Assembly: GCA_023634235.1 (NCBI GenBank)
Contig: JAMKCF010000011.1
Span: 3,862,001 to 3,926,000, forward strand
Origin: Pisaster brevispinus
Lineage: Eukaryota > Echinodermata > Asteroidea > Forcipulatida > Asteriidae
DNA length: 64,000 nt
Direction of reading: 5' to 3'
Position 1 is the first letter of the stretch. Every line of letters starts with the position of its first letter. The notes below the pieces were generated by a model that did not search any database, was not told the origin of the DNA, and was given only the letters and a program-made list of their open reading frames with translations. Below, one piece after another: positions 44,523 through 55,975 of this stretch. The position numbers were made by a program, and so were the translations under genes.

Positions 44523-46514
44523 AGTCAAGCTTGCTTGATTGATTTGTACAATTGAGAAGACGCACATAAAATAGCAATAATATGACCACACCAGGCAGGA
44601 GTAGATGTAGATGTAGTTTTTGACCTCATTGGCCAAGGCTCTGATTGAGCTCTTACCTCATTCAGGAATTAAGCTCAAACACATTTGTTGTTTTCCAGCC
44701 ATCTGGTAAGTACAATAATTAATTACCAATTCTCATTAATCATGAGGTGTTCATGATGTTGCTCTAATTTTAGCTTTTTGTTGTTGTCGTTGATTAAATC
44801 AGTGGGAACTCATAAAATGTCCAACTCCCACACAAAATAAATTTCTTCCAAGATACCCTTCGTATTATGTATCCAGGTTATGGATATATCCTATGGGAAA
44901 TTAAATAGCACAGTTTGCCTTGAGTTAGAAATCGCCGCCCTTCCTTGATCGCCCAACATCATCAAACATCAGTTAAAAACAGTGTTGATAAACCCGTAGG
45001 TTTTACCGTTTATAAAGTCAGTGAAAACACAGGGGAAAATCTGGCTTCCGGCTAACCGTCTTAAAGGAAAGTTGCTTTCAGCGTTAGGAAACAAAGGTTT
45101 CTTTAGTCTAAAGGAATTGAGATCTACATTGCTTCAAATCCTCATAGATTTGAAGAAATATAGAGTTCTTACTCAAGAAATTGGGACGGCAATTTTTCTT
45201 CAGTCCTGTAGTTGTCAAGAAATTGTGAAAGAATAACTCATCAAATGTTCAGTTCTCTGGACAAAATGGAGGCAGCAGGTCTTCAAAGTCCTCTTCAGCT
45301 CATTACAAAATTGGGAACTAAGATTTCTTCAGGAAATTGACAGCGCCTGCTTCTTCAATTCTGTGATTGTCAAGAAGTTGTTGTAGTAACTTTCGTACAT
45401 GTGCTTGGACTCTTAAGAACAGTACAGTACTTGATTTGGGGTTTTTTGCGTTTACTTACATGTATTATCTTTTTAAAATTCTTACAAATGCTGTGTACAT
45501 TTTTATTTTTAATCATCTTTATTTTTAATTGTGATGGAGATGTAGTTGGTGATGCACCTGTTGCGGTTTTACCAACAGCAGCATATTTTTTGTTTCTGGG
45601 GGACTGCGGTTTTGTCTTGTAATGTCAAGAATCCCGGCTCTTTGAGAGATGACTGTTTTCTGACTCACACCATGTACAAATTGCCTCTATCTTCCCCAGG
45701 AAAAAAAGGGACAAGCAACATGATGAAGTTATTTTCAGAGTATCATTTATCAATCCATTTTAATCCTCATGCGAATAAGCGTTGGGTGTAGCTATTTGGC
45801 ACAATTTTCTGCAATCGTTGATAATTTCACAGGAACCGTACATTTCCTAGAATGTCTGCGCACATAAATTTGTAGTCTCTGTAGATTTCTTGGTGCCGTT
45901 GGTGACGCATCAAGATTTAACATACACGCATGGCTCTCATGTTACGCATTAAGTGTAGTAATTTTTCCCCTTTTTTCGCCGGGACTTCATGTTGTTTGCG
46001 CGGCTTACCTCTGGGGTGATCAAGACTGAACAGCTTATCTCTATTTGCCAAAATCATTTCCGAGTAGAAACATTCTCAGTTGGGTGTTTATAATATTCTT
46101 AGGAAGGAAGTTGTAAAAGTGAACAACTTGGTGCAAAATATGTGAAACGTAGCAACATGCTGTGCCGGGGGAGTGCTATGTGGTTGAGAGGCAAATGGTA
46201 TTTTTGTAACCCACCCAAGTCACCAAGGGATTTTCCTCTGGCTATAGAGGTGCTTTGTTGAAGAAAACAACAAGGGTGTGGCTGGACTTTCTTTTAGTCT
46301 GGGGGGCGATAGGACGTTCGTTGGGGATGTTATTTGACCTGTTTTAAAAACTGAAATGGTTGTGGTTTGGGAAATACCCTGGGCTATTTCTGTGTGATTA
46401 TCTGCCTTTTGTCAGATTGAAAAGAAATGCAAAACTGGCTTTTTTTGGTACACCTGTATCTTTCACACTGCTTGAACTTAGATGGGTAAATCCAAGTTTG
46501 TCAGTGACTAGCCA

Positions 46515-46695
46515 ACAGGTAGCACGTCATAGTACTAGACCGCCAGCTTTTCTCACAAGTCCATATTTCATTTACATGTAGCATAGGAATGCTTTTCAAA
46601 CCGAAGTACACTTGGAGAGTATTTTGATTGGTCTGTGGGTGTTTTAGCGAGCATGTGGCCAGCGGACCACTGTTACGGGAGAACGCTGAAAACAT
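46515..46695 (-). mobile_element. family D element (reverse copy)
   Basis: GGAATGCTTTTCAAACCGAA, GATTGGTCTGTGGGTGTTTT and GGCCAGCGGACCACTGTTA are the reverse complement of family D words (GAAAAGCATCC, AACACCTGAGGACCAATC, CAGTGGTCTGCTGGC). Confidence 0.6.
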
Positions 46696-47164
46696 GTCTG
46701 CATCCAGTATAAGCCCGAGCTAATCTTGATTGGTTCACCTCTACATGAGTCGAGCCCCGCTCACAAGAAGTCTCTTTTAACACCTGACTACAGGAATTCA
46801 TAGGATCAGTACCTGTTGACTCACAACTTCACAAAACAACCTAAAAAAAGATTCTAATGAAGTCATATATCTGCACTGTACTTTGTGCCAAGTTAGAATA
46901 TAAAAAAGTCTGATAAAATTATCCATTTGCATTCCAATGAAAAAAAACTCCCTCAAGGATGATACTTTTTTATTTTCAGTTATTTTGTAAAAGATTTCAG
47001 GAATGTAATTTAAATCACCTGGAATACGATCTAAGACATAAAGAATATGTGGTACAATAAGCCAGTTTTTCTATTTCATGGCAGTTATTCTAGGAGAAAA
47101 AAAACATTACTAACCGTAGCGGATATTTCAGAGTTTATTTGTGAGCATATAAAGGTTGGTTTTT

Positions 47165-47262
47165 TTTTGGTTGAACAAAATGAGTGGGATTTGAAGCTGC
47201 GACCTGCGGAATAATGTGCAGGCACGCTACCAACTGAGCCAGCGAGCCCCAATGTGGCTCTA
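47165..47262 (-). mobile_element. tRNA-derived SINE (copy 2)
   Basis: The minus strand reads CTGGCTCAGTTGGTAGCGTG, ATTCCGCAGGTCGCAGC, TTCAAATCCCACTC and then TTTGTTCAACC. Same family as 36374-36462 and 53421-53530. Confidence 0.7.
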
Positions 47263-48185
47263 ATTGTCTAACTTTTTTGTTGTTAACCCAAAATTAATTA
47301 TAATTTACCCAGTCAGTTTTCCGCGGGTTTTGTTTGTCTAAATAAAAAGTTGCATCTCCTTGAGGTTATCCCTATCCTGCCACTTCTAAGGTTGTATTGT
47401 AAACTTGGTTGTGATCCTTGGCTATACATGGCAGTTACAGGTTGAATGGGTTTTGACTGGCACCCCGAACAATGATATTGATAGAAGACATTGTTACAAA
47501 ATCGAGATAAAAGAGTTGCGTAGACACAGCAATTTTATCTTCCTTTTTAAAAAAAACATTCAACCATTGAGTGCAAAGATTACCGGCAACAATTGTAGGG
47601 AAACGCATCACCAAGAGCAGAATAGAAACTCTCTTGAAAATGCTTTCAGCAAATTATTCTTCAGGCTGGAAGCTTTAACGGAAAAGACAGGGCAGGAAAA
47701 ATTGGTTCAACGGAAATAACACTTACATGTAATCCGTGAAATTGAAATCTGCATCACGTATGGAACAGAGTTTGGATACAAATCTTTCTTAATAAAGTAC
47801 AGGCAGACAGCATAAAGTTTATGACTAACGAGCCGGTTAGGAGTTTTGATGCTATCTGACAGAGATACTGCTCCCGCGATTTATTTTAAAATGACACCCC
47901 TCTCCATAAGACATCAATCAGTATGAGGGTGAAAGATCAAAGTGTCACGCTCTGTCTGACAGGAAAATAAAAACTAATGAGCACTAATTTCAAGATGGAG
48001 ATTTCCTGACTGGATGTCTGGAAGGGATGGGGCGGGGCTTAGGTAAAGCATGTAGTGAAGAACCATGCACATGTACATGTAAAGTTTTGCACAGAAAACT
48101 GAAACAACCTGTTTGCTTTCATTTGAACATTACCACTCAATTTGATGAAATATCCACAAGTTGGTTGTATGGTGTTTATTAAAAA

Positions 48186-48360
48186 CTATAGGATTGGAAT
48201 ATTGCCTAACAATTTTGTGCTAAGCAGAAATAAGCAGGATACAGTCACAAACTGTATATGTGGCATGGTAGTTTGGCTGGTAGCCCTATCCTGGTAAGCA
48301 TAATTTCGTTGTGCTAAGCTACTTTTTGTGCTTAAGCAGCTCTTTGAAATTGGGGCCTTG
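48186..48360 (-). mobile_element. family A MITE (reverse copy)
   Basis: The complement begins CCCAATTTCAAAGAGCTGCT and continues TAAGCACAAAAAGTAGC, TACCAGGATAGGGCTACC, AACTACCATGCC and CTGCTTATTTCTGCTTAGC. This is the body shared with 50533-50712 and 61019-61222. Confidence 0.7.
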
Positions 48361-49824
48361 ACTAAACGCGGTTCAGCCGAAAACCGAATGCATTGCTTAG
48401 CATTATCGATAAAAGTTGTAAGGTCTTCAGCTATGCGCTGTTGCTCCAGTTGAGGGCAGTTTAGTAAGGGTTCCAAAACCTGATGACGCAATATACCTTC
48501 AAAAACAATCTAACGCTGCCAACAATAAGACGCCTCTTTAAGATCAAATTACAAAGCCCCGTCCAGGAGGAAATTATACTCTCATGGCCAACCCTGACAA
48601 CGTCCCCAAATTTTCAGGGATGCTTGTTTTTATTGACCGTAATCCGTCCTGAGTCACTCTGTTTCATTGAATCATGGCTGCCGCCACGCTCGGTACGATA
48701 TCAAATTCAAGCATGCTTCCTCTGAGGTGGTCATGTGACTCCCATCACAGGGGTGGGGTCATTGGAGGGGATGGCCAGGAGGTTAAGTGTTACCCCTCCC
48801 TCATGTCTACCTAAATAAAGGGATCAAAGTTCTGTAACTTAAATTCAAATGGATATTTGTATGTGGGATAGTTGCCGCATACCCACTAATTTACAGTCAG
48901 GAGGGGGGAGGGGGACCTTGCAAGTGGAGCGGTTTCCTTGGAACTGTGCCAATAAAAACAACTATTTTTACTTAAAAGTGAGTTTTACCAAAGCTTAAAG
49001 TTGAAGGCCTTCATCTCAAAAACACCAATCATTTATTGTAAAAGACTTTATTTTTCCTTTGTCTTAATTCATGTTTTTGTCAAAGTAAAAAGTGCTGGCA
49101 TTTTTACAACCATTTTACAGAGTGCTGCTTTTCATGATAAATTTAATTTGACAATCCATTTAAACAATTTGGCTGTGAAACAAAGCACAATAATGTGAAG
49201 CTTCAAACCTCATTGTGCCCTGAACAGTTCATCAAGCACAGCCTTCTTGCTCAGCATTTGTTGTATTTTCTGTCTTTTTTGCTAATTCCCTTTCTGACAG
49301 TTTGTTTTATTAATAGTTTACTGATCGAAAAACAAGTTTGCAACGCTATGTTTTGATGTCTAAGAGAGATTTTTTTTTGCGCAAAATTCTCATCCAACGT
49401 CATTAAATCATGAGAAAATTTAAGTTTTGGACAAAACAAAACTTAATTGAACTGAATTTAGAGACAAAAAATTGAGAAAATCTTTGCTTACAACTATCAC
49501 TTACTATGCCAAGAATTATCTTACCTAATTAACAAGTTCATGATTTTTGAACAAAATTAATTTACAGTAATCAATGAATTGCTAAGAATTTGTTTTTACT
49601 TTATTCAGCATCTGAAAACATCCTTGGATGGAGTGGGCAATATGAAAATGTACTAAATTATTATCAGTAAAACTATTACCGGTAATGCTGGTGATATAAT
49701 ATATTTACTGAAACATGTCGAAAGAGGACAATTTAGTGGAAAATCTGTTGACTTGAGAGTATGTTTTTCTTGAGAACTAGAGGATTGGAATGCTATTTTC
49801 CAGAAACTATTGATCGCTATTGTT

Positions 49825-50060
49825 CTCACTTAACAGTGGTCTGCTGGCAAAACGCTAGTTGAAACACCTGAGGACCAATCACAATTCACTCCAAGTGGTC
49901 TGGCTGGCTAGTCTAGTGTTGAAAAGCATCCCTATTTCTTGACTGGCTGGCTAGTCTAGTGTTGAAATGCATCCCTATTTCTTGAATTACAAACTAGTGA
50001 AAAAGCCGATGGACTAGTGAAATGACAAGCTTACTGGTCTTGCTGGCCAGTCACTAAAAA
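49825..50060 (+). mobile_element. family D element with internal 43 bp duplication
   Basis: CAGTGGTCTGCTGGC, AACACCTGAGGACCAATCAC, GTGGTCTGGCTGGCTAGTC, TAGTGTTGAAAAGCATCCC and TAGTGAAATGACAAGCTTAC are the reference order of the family. CTGGCTGGCTAGTCTAGTG through CCCTATTTCTTGA occurs twice in direct succession (about 49903-49987) with a single A/T difference. Confidence 0.7.
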
Positions 50061-50125
50061 AGTTAAAATTAAAATTTAATTTAATCGAATTCTGTGTACT
50101 TTTTTATTAATTTTTTCAAAAATAG

Positions 50126-50205
50126 ACAGCACTTTGCTCAGAAGCAACAACACCAGAATCCCATTTCCTCCCATAATAGTCTCAATCTCAAGACTTCCCC
50201 AACCA
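50126..50205 (+). CDS. PDZD2: PDZD2-like, tentative exon 6 (linker)
   Basis: After TTTTTTATTAATTTTTTC and AAAAATAG the sequence is open in the phase left by exon 5. It reads RQHFAQKQQHQNPISS then HNSLNLKTSPT, polar and basic like exon 5, and ends at a strong donor, CCAACCA|GTAAGAAG. It takes one base in phase and leaves phase 1. Joined directly to the exon at 60852 it would give a stop after four codons, so it needs a partner such as 54923-54992. If not spliced at 50205 the frame runs on to a stop at about 50321. Supported by splice sites and phase only. Confidence 0.45.
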
Positions 50206-50532
50206 GTAAGAAGGAGGATCATTCTGCTTTATATCATGAAAAGCATGGGAAGGGACAACAAGGAAGGGATGTCCTTAAACTTATTAGCGGCTGGTGGTGG
50301 GAGACTAAGTCTCTGTATTAAGGATTAACTTTGACCTTGGGGTAGATGGTGGTACAGGGTGGTTGTTTTATTAAGTTGTTACCAAATCCAACGGGTTGTA
50401 TATTTATCACTATCAGGCATTTTGCGCCAGGAAGGATAAGATTTTACAGAGTTTTTGTATGCATGATGCTCAGTTTGGTTACAATCTGATGGGTGTGGCT
50501 CTCATAAGGGGCAAGTTTTATTCACACAACCC

Positions 50533-50712
50533 AGGTCCTAATTTCATAGAGCCGCTTATACGGAAAATATTGCTTAAAGGTTTTCTGCTAAGCAAAAATA
50601 AGCAGGGTACCGGGCACAGATTCTACATGTGACATGGTATTTTGGGTGGTAACCTTATTCTGGTAAGCATAATTTTGTTGTGCTTAATTACTTTTTCTGC
50701 TTGAGAACCCCA
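50533..50712 (+). mobile_element. family A MITE
   Basis: Starts GTCCTAATTTCATAGAGCCG and includes TTCTGCTAAGCAAAAATAAG, GCAGGGTACCGGGCACAG, ATGTGACATGGTATTTTGG, GGTAACCTTATTCTGGTAAG and TTTTTCTGCTTGAGAACC. The two ends are inverted in the family (compare 61019-61222). Confidence 0.7.
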
Positions 50713-52337
50713 TTCTGTCTTGATGGTATTGTGCAGGTTTGAATCTTTATGTTGGGCAGTTGGCCCTTGAGAAAGACCTAGCTTAATGTCTGATCGCTTC
50801 CTACAAGTACATGTACAGTGACAATTGGTGTCATGGTGAGGCAGTGCATAGCCATTTGGAGGTTCAAATCTCAGGGTTTTATGCTTTAGATTTCACTGAA
50901 GTCATTTATTTCTTTTCTCTAGTCTTGACCTTGGTGGCCTTAGAAATATCCCTGAAGAAAATCTGTTTGGGTTTTTTTTAATGATAGAACCAATGAAAAG
51001 TGTCTTCTTTCTCAGGAAAGAAAGTTCCAAACTAGAAATCTACTCAGAGTTTATTTTTCAAACGAAAATGAAATCAGTGCCATCGGCGACTGGCAGACTT
51101 TAAAATGTGCGGGTTGTAGATTCAATGTTTGCTTGGTGTACATAGGGTTACTCGTGGTGCTGCTTTAGTCAAGTATTTACTCAAGACTACTTGACGTGGA
51201 CTTGCAGGCATTCTGTTGTGAGCTCATGAAGAAGATTACACTGTAAGAGGATCAATTCTTTTGCAGAAAATTTACATGTGGTAAACTCTACTATAGTTTG
51301 AGAATTTGTGGTGTATGTACAAAATATATAGCACTGGGTTTACAGGGAAGAGTCGTATTTTAGTTGAGAAATACACTGACCAGTTATTGTTTCTCTTTAT
51401 ACCCAAATCAATTAAGTTTTAGCATGTGAGAAAGACTGCTATCATAAAAATGCAAGGCAATTGAATAGTTTTTGCAAAACTGTTGAGTGGATGACTCAAG
51501 AAGCAAACTAAACCTCCTCCTCAAGAACATTAATTGTTTTCATCTTGTCACTTGTCATGTGTAGAGAGGCGGGTTTTGAAGAATGTAAAAATAAAAATTG
51601 TTAGACAGTTAGAAAAGCTCCTGTGGTTGCCAGTGCAGCTCTTCCATTGTTAAATGATTTGGGGTGCAATTACTACATCCTTTATGTAATGAAGCTTCAC
51701 CGTTATTTTAATGAATTTCATTATTCAAGCCGAACAATAGAAGACAAGCACCCCCCCCCCTTCAACCCCCAACCAGCTGACCAGAGTACACAGCATTTTA
51801 ACCACAAAGATGCACAATGACAAAAGCTAGGCATTGGCTGAGATTGTTTGCACTGAGGATAGACCCCAATTGCTGAAAGCTGTTCATTGCGTTTACGCTC
51901 AGTAAGCATTGAGTGGAAACACCGCTCTGTGGGTTGTCAGCTATTGTCGTCCGTCGAGTGAGTAGTAGGACGTTCAGGCAGAAAATAAAACCTAATCTGG
52001 GATGGGTGCCAAACTGCCGACACATGCAGACATTACAGGGATTGTTGCGTACGTATCGTAGGTCCCATTTATAGGATTGTGGAGAAAAAACGTTTTTTTA
52101 ATGCTAGCAGGATATATGTAATCAAAAGGTGGGACAGTTGGGGTTCGGAGTGGAACTTGACTGCACCATGTTTCCCCGAAGTCTCTTTCAGAAAAGGTAA
52201 GATAAATATTGCAACCAGCAAAGTTTATACCAGGTCTAGGTTTAGGAAATGATTAGGCAGCTCTATTTTACACTGTGCTTCCATCAGAGTGATAAAACAG
52301 CAATGGATTCAGATCCATACAGTTACAGGGATTGTAC

Positions 52338-52505
52338 ATGGCCAAATTTCATAGCACAAAAAGTAGCTTAACACGGCAACATTATGCTTACCAGATTAAG
52401 GTTTCCAGCCAAAGTACCATGCAACATGTATAATTTTGACTGGTGTCCTGCACATTTTTGCTAAGAAGAACGCTTTTATAAGCTGCTGTATGAAGCTGGG
52501 TCAAG
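52338..52505 (-). mobile_element. family A MITE (reverse copy)
   Basis: AAATTTCATAGCACAAAAAG, TTATGCTTACCAGATTAAGG, AGCCAAAGTACCATGC and CCTGCACATTTTTGCTAAG are the reverse of the family body, ending in GAAGCTGGGTC. Confidence 0.6.
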
Positions 52506-53420
52506 TTTCTCTGAATTAAAAATAATAATTACTACTGTTAAGTTTTCAGAAAATTCTGTGAAAAGTTTTCATCATTGGTAGGCACAGTTTCTCTGAACAA
52601 CATCAAACAGTTACTTGGTCTGTGGAAAGGAAATGTTTTGATTGGGCACTTTCAGTCAGCATTTCCTCCCAAGAAAAAAAACATTGAGGCTGAAACAGTT
52701 CTGTGCAGAGAGCGCAAATGAGAAATTCAAATTGAGGTTTTCAGTAAATGCTGTATCTCTGATGTACCATGCTTTTGGGGGGTAATCTTTTTTTTATAAA
52801 CACTTCACATGTATGGTACATGTACAAGGTACATGTGTAGAGTCGGAAGTGTTTGTATACAAGTACCTCGGTATAGGAACACTTGTTAAATTTGCTGTCA
52901 TTCGATTCTCTCATGTTTGATATCAGTCAGTTTTACTTCACATTTTTATCTTGGTGTTAAGGTGTTTCATTGACAACGTGACCTTTAGCGTAACCAGACT
53001 AAGATTAGTAATTTCCACTCTTTATTCGCCTTGGGTATACAAGCTTACGTGGTTACGGATATGTTTGGGAGTTTTTCATGTGCATGTTAACACGTACGAT
53101 TGTGTGAGTGCATGTATTGTGAACTGTTGCCTCACCTTTTGTAGTACATGTATAGACTATCTATTTATAAGTAAACCTTCATGCACTGTGGCTTTTTTAT
53201 GCATAGTTTTAAACATGTCCACAAAGCAATTGCTTCTCTTATCCCCTGGTGTTGGTCTTGATGCTCCTAAAAAATTATTCATTGATAGTCTTCAATGGAA
53301 GCTGCAGTTTCTCATTAAACATATACTCTTCAAAAATTAATGCAAGGTATGCATTGCATGCATTAGAACATTGTTCCCAAATTATCAAACAGGTAATCCA
53401 AGTCTTACTGGATGTAAGTT

Positions 53421-53530
53421 AGGGCAAGATGGCTCAGTTGGTGGAGCTCCGGCATGATAATCCGGAGGTCGCAGGTTCAAATCCTGCTCTAGTCAATCTT
53501 TGTTCAACCCAAAATTGATGTAAACTAAAT
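53421..53530 (+). mobile_element. tRNA-derived SINE (copy 3, best preserved head)
   Basis: GATGGCTCAGTTGGTGGAGC (box A and D-arm), an anticodon-like arm with CTCCGG and CCGGAG pairing, and GCAGGTTCAAATCCTGC (T-arm, GTTCAAATCC as box B, stem GCAGG/CCTGC pairs). Then TTTGTTCAACCCAAAATTG as tail. The 5' and 3' acceptor strands do not pair, so it is not a functional tRNA gene. Confidence 0.75.
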
Positions 53531-54524
53531 ACCAATACTTTTAGATGTACAGATGAAATACTCTTATTTACAATGAAAATCTCTGGCACTGAAATAAGCT
53601 TAATTATTAAAACACTTTAAAACTGCCATGCAGCTTTCATGAGCATTCATACATAAATGTAGTAAAACAGAATCAATGCACACTGGTTTCTCCAAACCTA
53701 AATACCCAGTTGATTGGATTTTCCAGGTCAGTGAAATGAGTAATTTCATGGAACCTTGGAAGAATTGGAATTAATCCAAGCAAACCTACGATGTATGAAA
53801 TCACTTTAAAGCTTGAAGATTAAGTGTTTTTCATTAATAGTCACCAGAGCTCAAGCTAAAACTTCAAGATTTGTAAAAAATGAGGTCAATTCACCAACGA
53901 AGAATAATCTATTGCAACCCCGCCCCCTTCAAAACAAGCTTCTCTGCAAGGAGTGCAGTTCTTTTATCACACTTGTTTGTTAAATAATCAGGATTTATGG
54001 AGTTAGCCAACACTTCCTATCAGAAAAGGTTAAATTGACTTTCAGATGAAAATCGCTCGGTAAATAAAATATCCGCCGTCTTAGATGCAGGGAAATAAGT
54101 CTGGGGGCAGTCAACAATCCCCCCCTGAGTGGGTGTTGGTTATAGACCTAGACAAGACTAGGTACGGACTCCAAATATTAGCCGAAAAGGAAGGGGTGTT
54201 ACTCTCTCTCTCATGCAGCGCATGTTTGTTACCATGTTAACCCCACCCCCACCAGGAACATGGGGGCTGTAAATAACAAGACCCAGACTAGGGTAATAAG
54301 GGACCAGCCAAAATGCCTTGCAAGGGGCTGCATACCCATGTATTGTTTGTGAACGGTCCCCTACTTCATTTTGTAAGAATCAGAAGGAGCTCTAAGGAAT
54401 TGGGAACCATTGATTAGTTTCTCATAACACTAAGATCTATCTCAAACACAGCTGATAAATAAATTTTGTGAAACCACTTTTTTAGTTGTCAAAAACCCGC
54501 CATAGCACAGTACTCGTGTTAGCA

Positions 54525-54685
54525 GGCTTGGAATTACACTGAGGCCACGGTCTCTGTTGTCCCTGGTCTTGGCCTTGGTGCCCCTTCAAAAGCCTCCCAT
54601 AGACTTTAAGATTTTCCAATGAAAGTGCCCTAACAAAATAAAATTTGGCCTTACCCTTTCAAAGAGGAAATTCCAGCCCTGTGGT
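54525..54685 (+). mobile_element. family C element (copy 3)
   Basis: GCAGGCTTGGAATTACACTG at the left, GGAAATTCCAGCCCTG at the right, and GAGGCCACGGTCTCTGTTG, GGTCTTGGCCTTGGTGCC and CCCATAGACTTTAAGAT between them. Confidence 0.75.
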
Positions 54686-54922
54686 AACTTTTTTGGAATC
54701 AGACCCAGGCCAGTAGAAGATCACCCCATTTCTCCCAAATCCTGCTTAGTTTTTTAGCTCAAAAAGAAAATGCAGCCACACGATGAGGGAATGTACTTGT
54801 ACATAACCTGTTTTGCCCAAGATGGAAGATTCCTGCAAAATATGAATCAAGCAAAGGTACAGTAAATTAAGATCTTTAACTAAGTGTTCCTGTCAGAAGC
54901 AAGCTATTTCCACATTTCCCAG

Positions 54923-54992
54923 TATATCAGAAAAGTCTTGTCTCCGACTTCACAAAAAAGGAAAAAATTAATAATCGGTCAAGCAGCGCAAG
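54923..54992 (+). CDS. PDZD2: PDZD2-like, tentative exon 7 (linker)
   Basis: Acceptor CTATTTCCACATTTCCCAG before 54923, donor GCGCAAG|GTAGAG after 54992. It enters in phase 1, as left by 50126-50205, stays open and leaves phase 2, as needed by 60852-60927. It would encode ISEKSCLRLHKKEK and INNRSSSA plus part of an Arg, again polar and basic. The 80 nt and 70 nt exons sum to 150 nt, so including or skipping both keeps the frame. Short length makes a chance match possible. Confidence 0.33.
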
Positions 54993-55782
54993 GTAGAGCA
55001 CCCGAGAAACAACACCTGCGGTACATATCTCAGGTTCATCTCCCCGAAGTCAAACTTGTGTCATTTTAGATGGCGGCGACAACACCTTCCTGTTAAGACG
55101 TTGGGTGATTTCCACTCAAGTGTCCACCTAGTACGACCTCCACTCAATCCCTACTCCCTTCGTCTCCGTCGTCGTCTCCGCACAAGGCAACTCTCTCCAT
55201 CAAACTGGGATGGTCGTAGTTAAGAGCACTTCACCCCATTGACAGATCTGACACCTGAATTGAATGCACTGTTTCCCTTAAAACTGAATCTTACCTAATT
55301 CCTTCAAGAGCCTGTTTGGAGATTGTCTGGAAAGTCTCCACTCGGGCAGGAAATTTGGAATCAATTTAAGAGTTTCCGCAGAGATCTGATTTTGATTTAC
55401 TTTAAAACCTGCCCGTTATTTTATACACGTGTTCTTGCCTAGTTATAAAATCATTTTTGTACTCCCTCACTACAAACAGGTAATATGAGTTGCTTGTATA
55501 CCCCAACCGCATCTTCTACTTGTTGAAAGGGTATCCTATTTCCGAATGTTTTTCTTGAACAGTAGGTACGCCTAACGGAACATTGTCATAGTACGGCCCC
55601 TCCGGTCCTTACAATTTTACATATTTTTAAGTGTTTTTTTTTCTGCGTCATAGCAGTATGACCCAGCAGTCTGATGGCCTTGACAAATGGCACCATGAAG
55701 GTTCCCTTAAGTTACCATGAATAGACCACAAATTAATACAGGTTACTCTTTGTAATACTTCCTGTTTACTATAACTAAGGCT

Positions 55783-55896
55783 GAACCCGAATCGGACGGC
55801 TATGGCTATGGCTATGACTGTTGCTATGGGTGTTGCTATGGATGCCCTATACTTCAACGCATGATGACGCTGCAATCTAGCCAAAGCCGTAGCCAG
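55783..55896. mobile_element. relative of the 30691-30817 MITE
   Basis: GGCTGAACCCGAATCGG and GGCTATGGCTATGGCTATGA at the left face CTAGCCAAAGCCGTAGCC at the right, similar words to those at 30691-30817. Confidence 0.4.
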
Positions 55897-55975
55897 TTTT
55901 GACAAGGCTTTCAGATTTGCTAAGCACTTAAATATTTTGTGCTTAGGAGAACCAGGTTATCATCCAAAACACTAA

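Larger units (their letters stand above)
39313..50125 (+). other. first part of the long linker intron (39.3-50.1 kb)
   Basis: If the two tentative small exons are not used, a single 21.5 kb intron joins 39312 to 60852. This part holds a tRNA-derived SINE (40514-40800), a reversed LINE tail near 42.0 kb, a family A copy split by family E (42.8-43.4 kb), family C, D and A copies and a reversed SINE (47165-47262). Open frames at 39571-40308 and 47405-47719 are not recognisable. Confidence 0.7.

Noticed and set aside
50206..50321. Reading tentative exon 6 through to the stop as an alternative C-terminus
   Set aside because: A strong donor at 50206 precedes it and the extension has no supporting feature; no clear polyadenylation context was seen.
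52951..53340. 129-codon plus-strand frame, the longest unassigned one in the long intron
   Set aside because: No recognisable motif, composition like intron DNA, no splice context that fits the gene.
53421..53490. A functional tRNA gene
   Set aside because: D- and T-arms are recognisable but the acceptor strands do not pair and the SINE tail follows directly.
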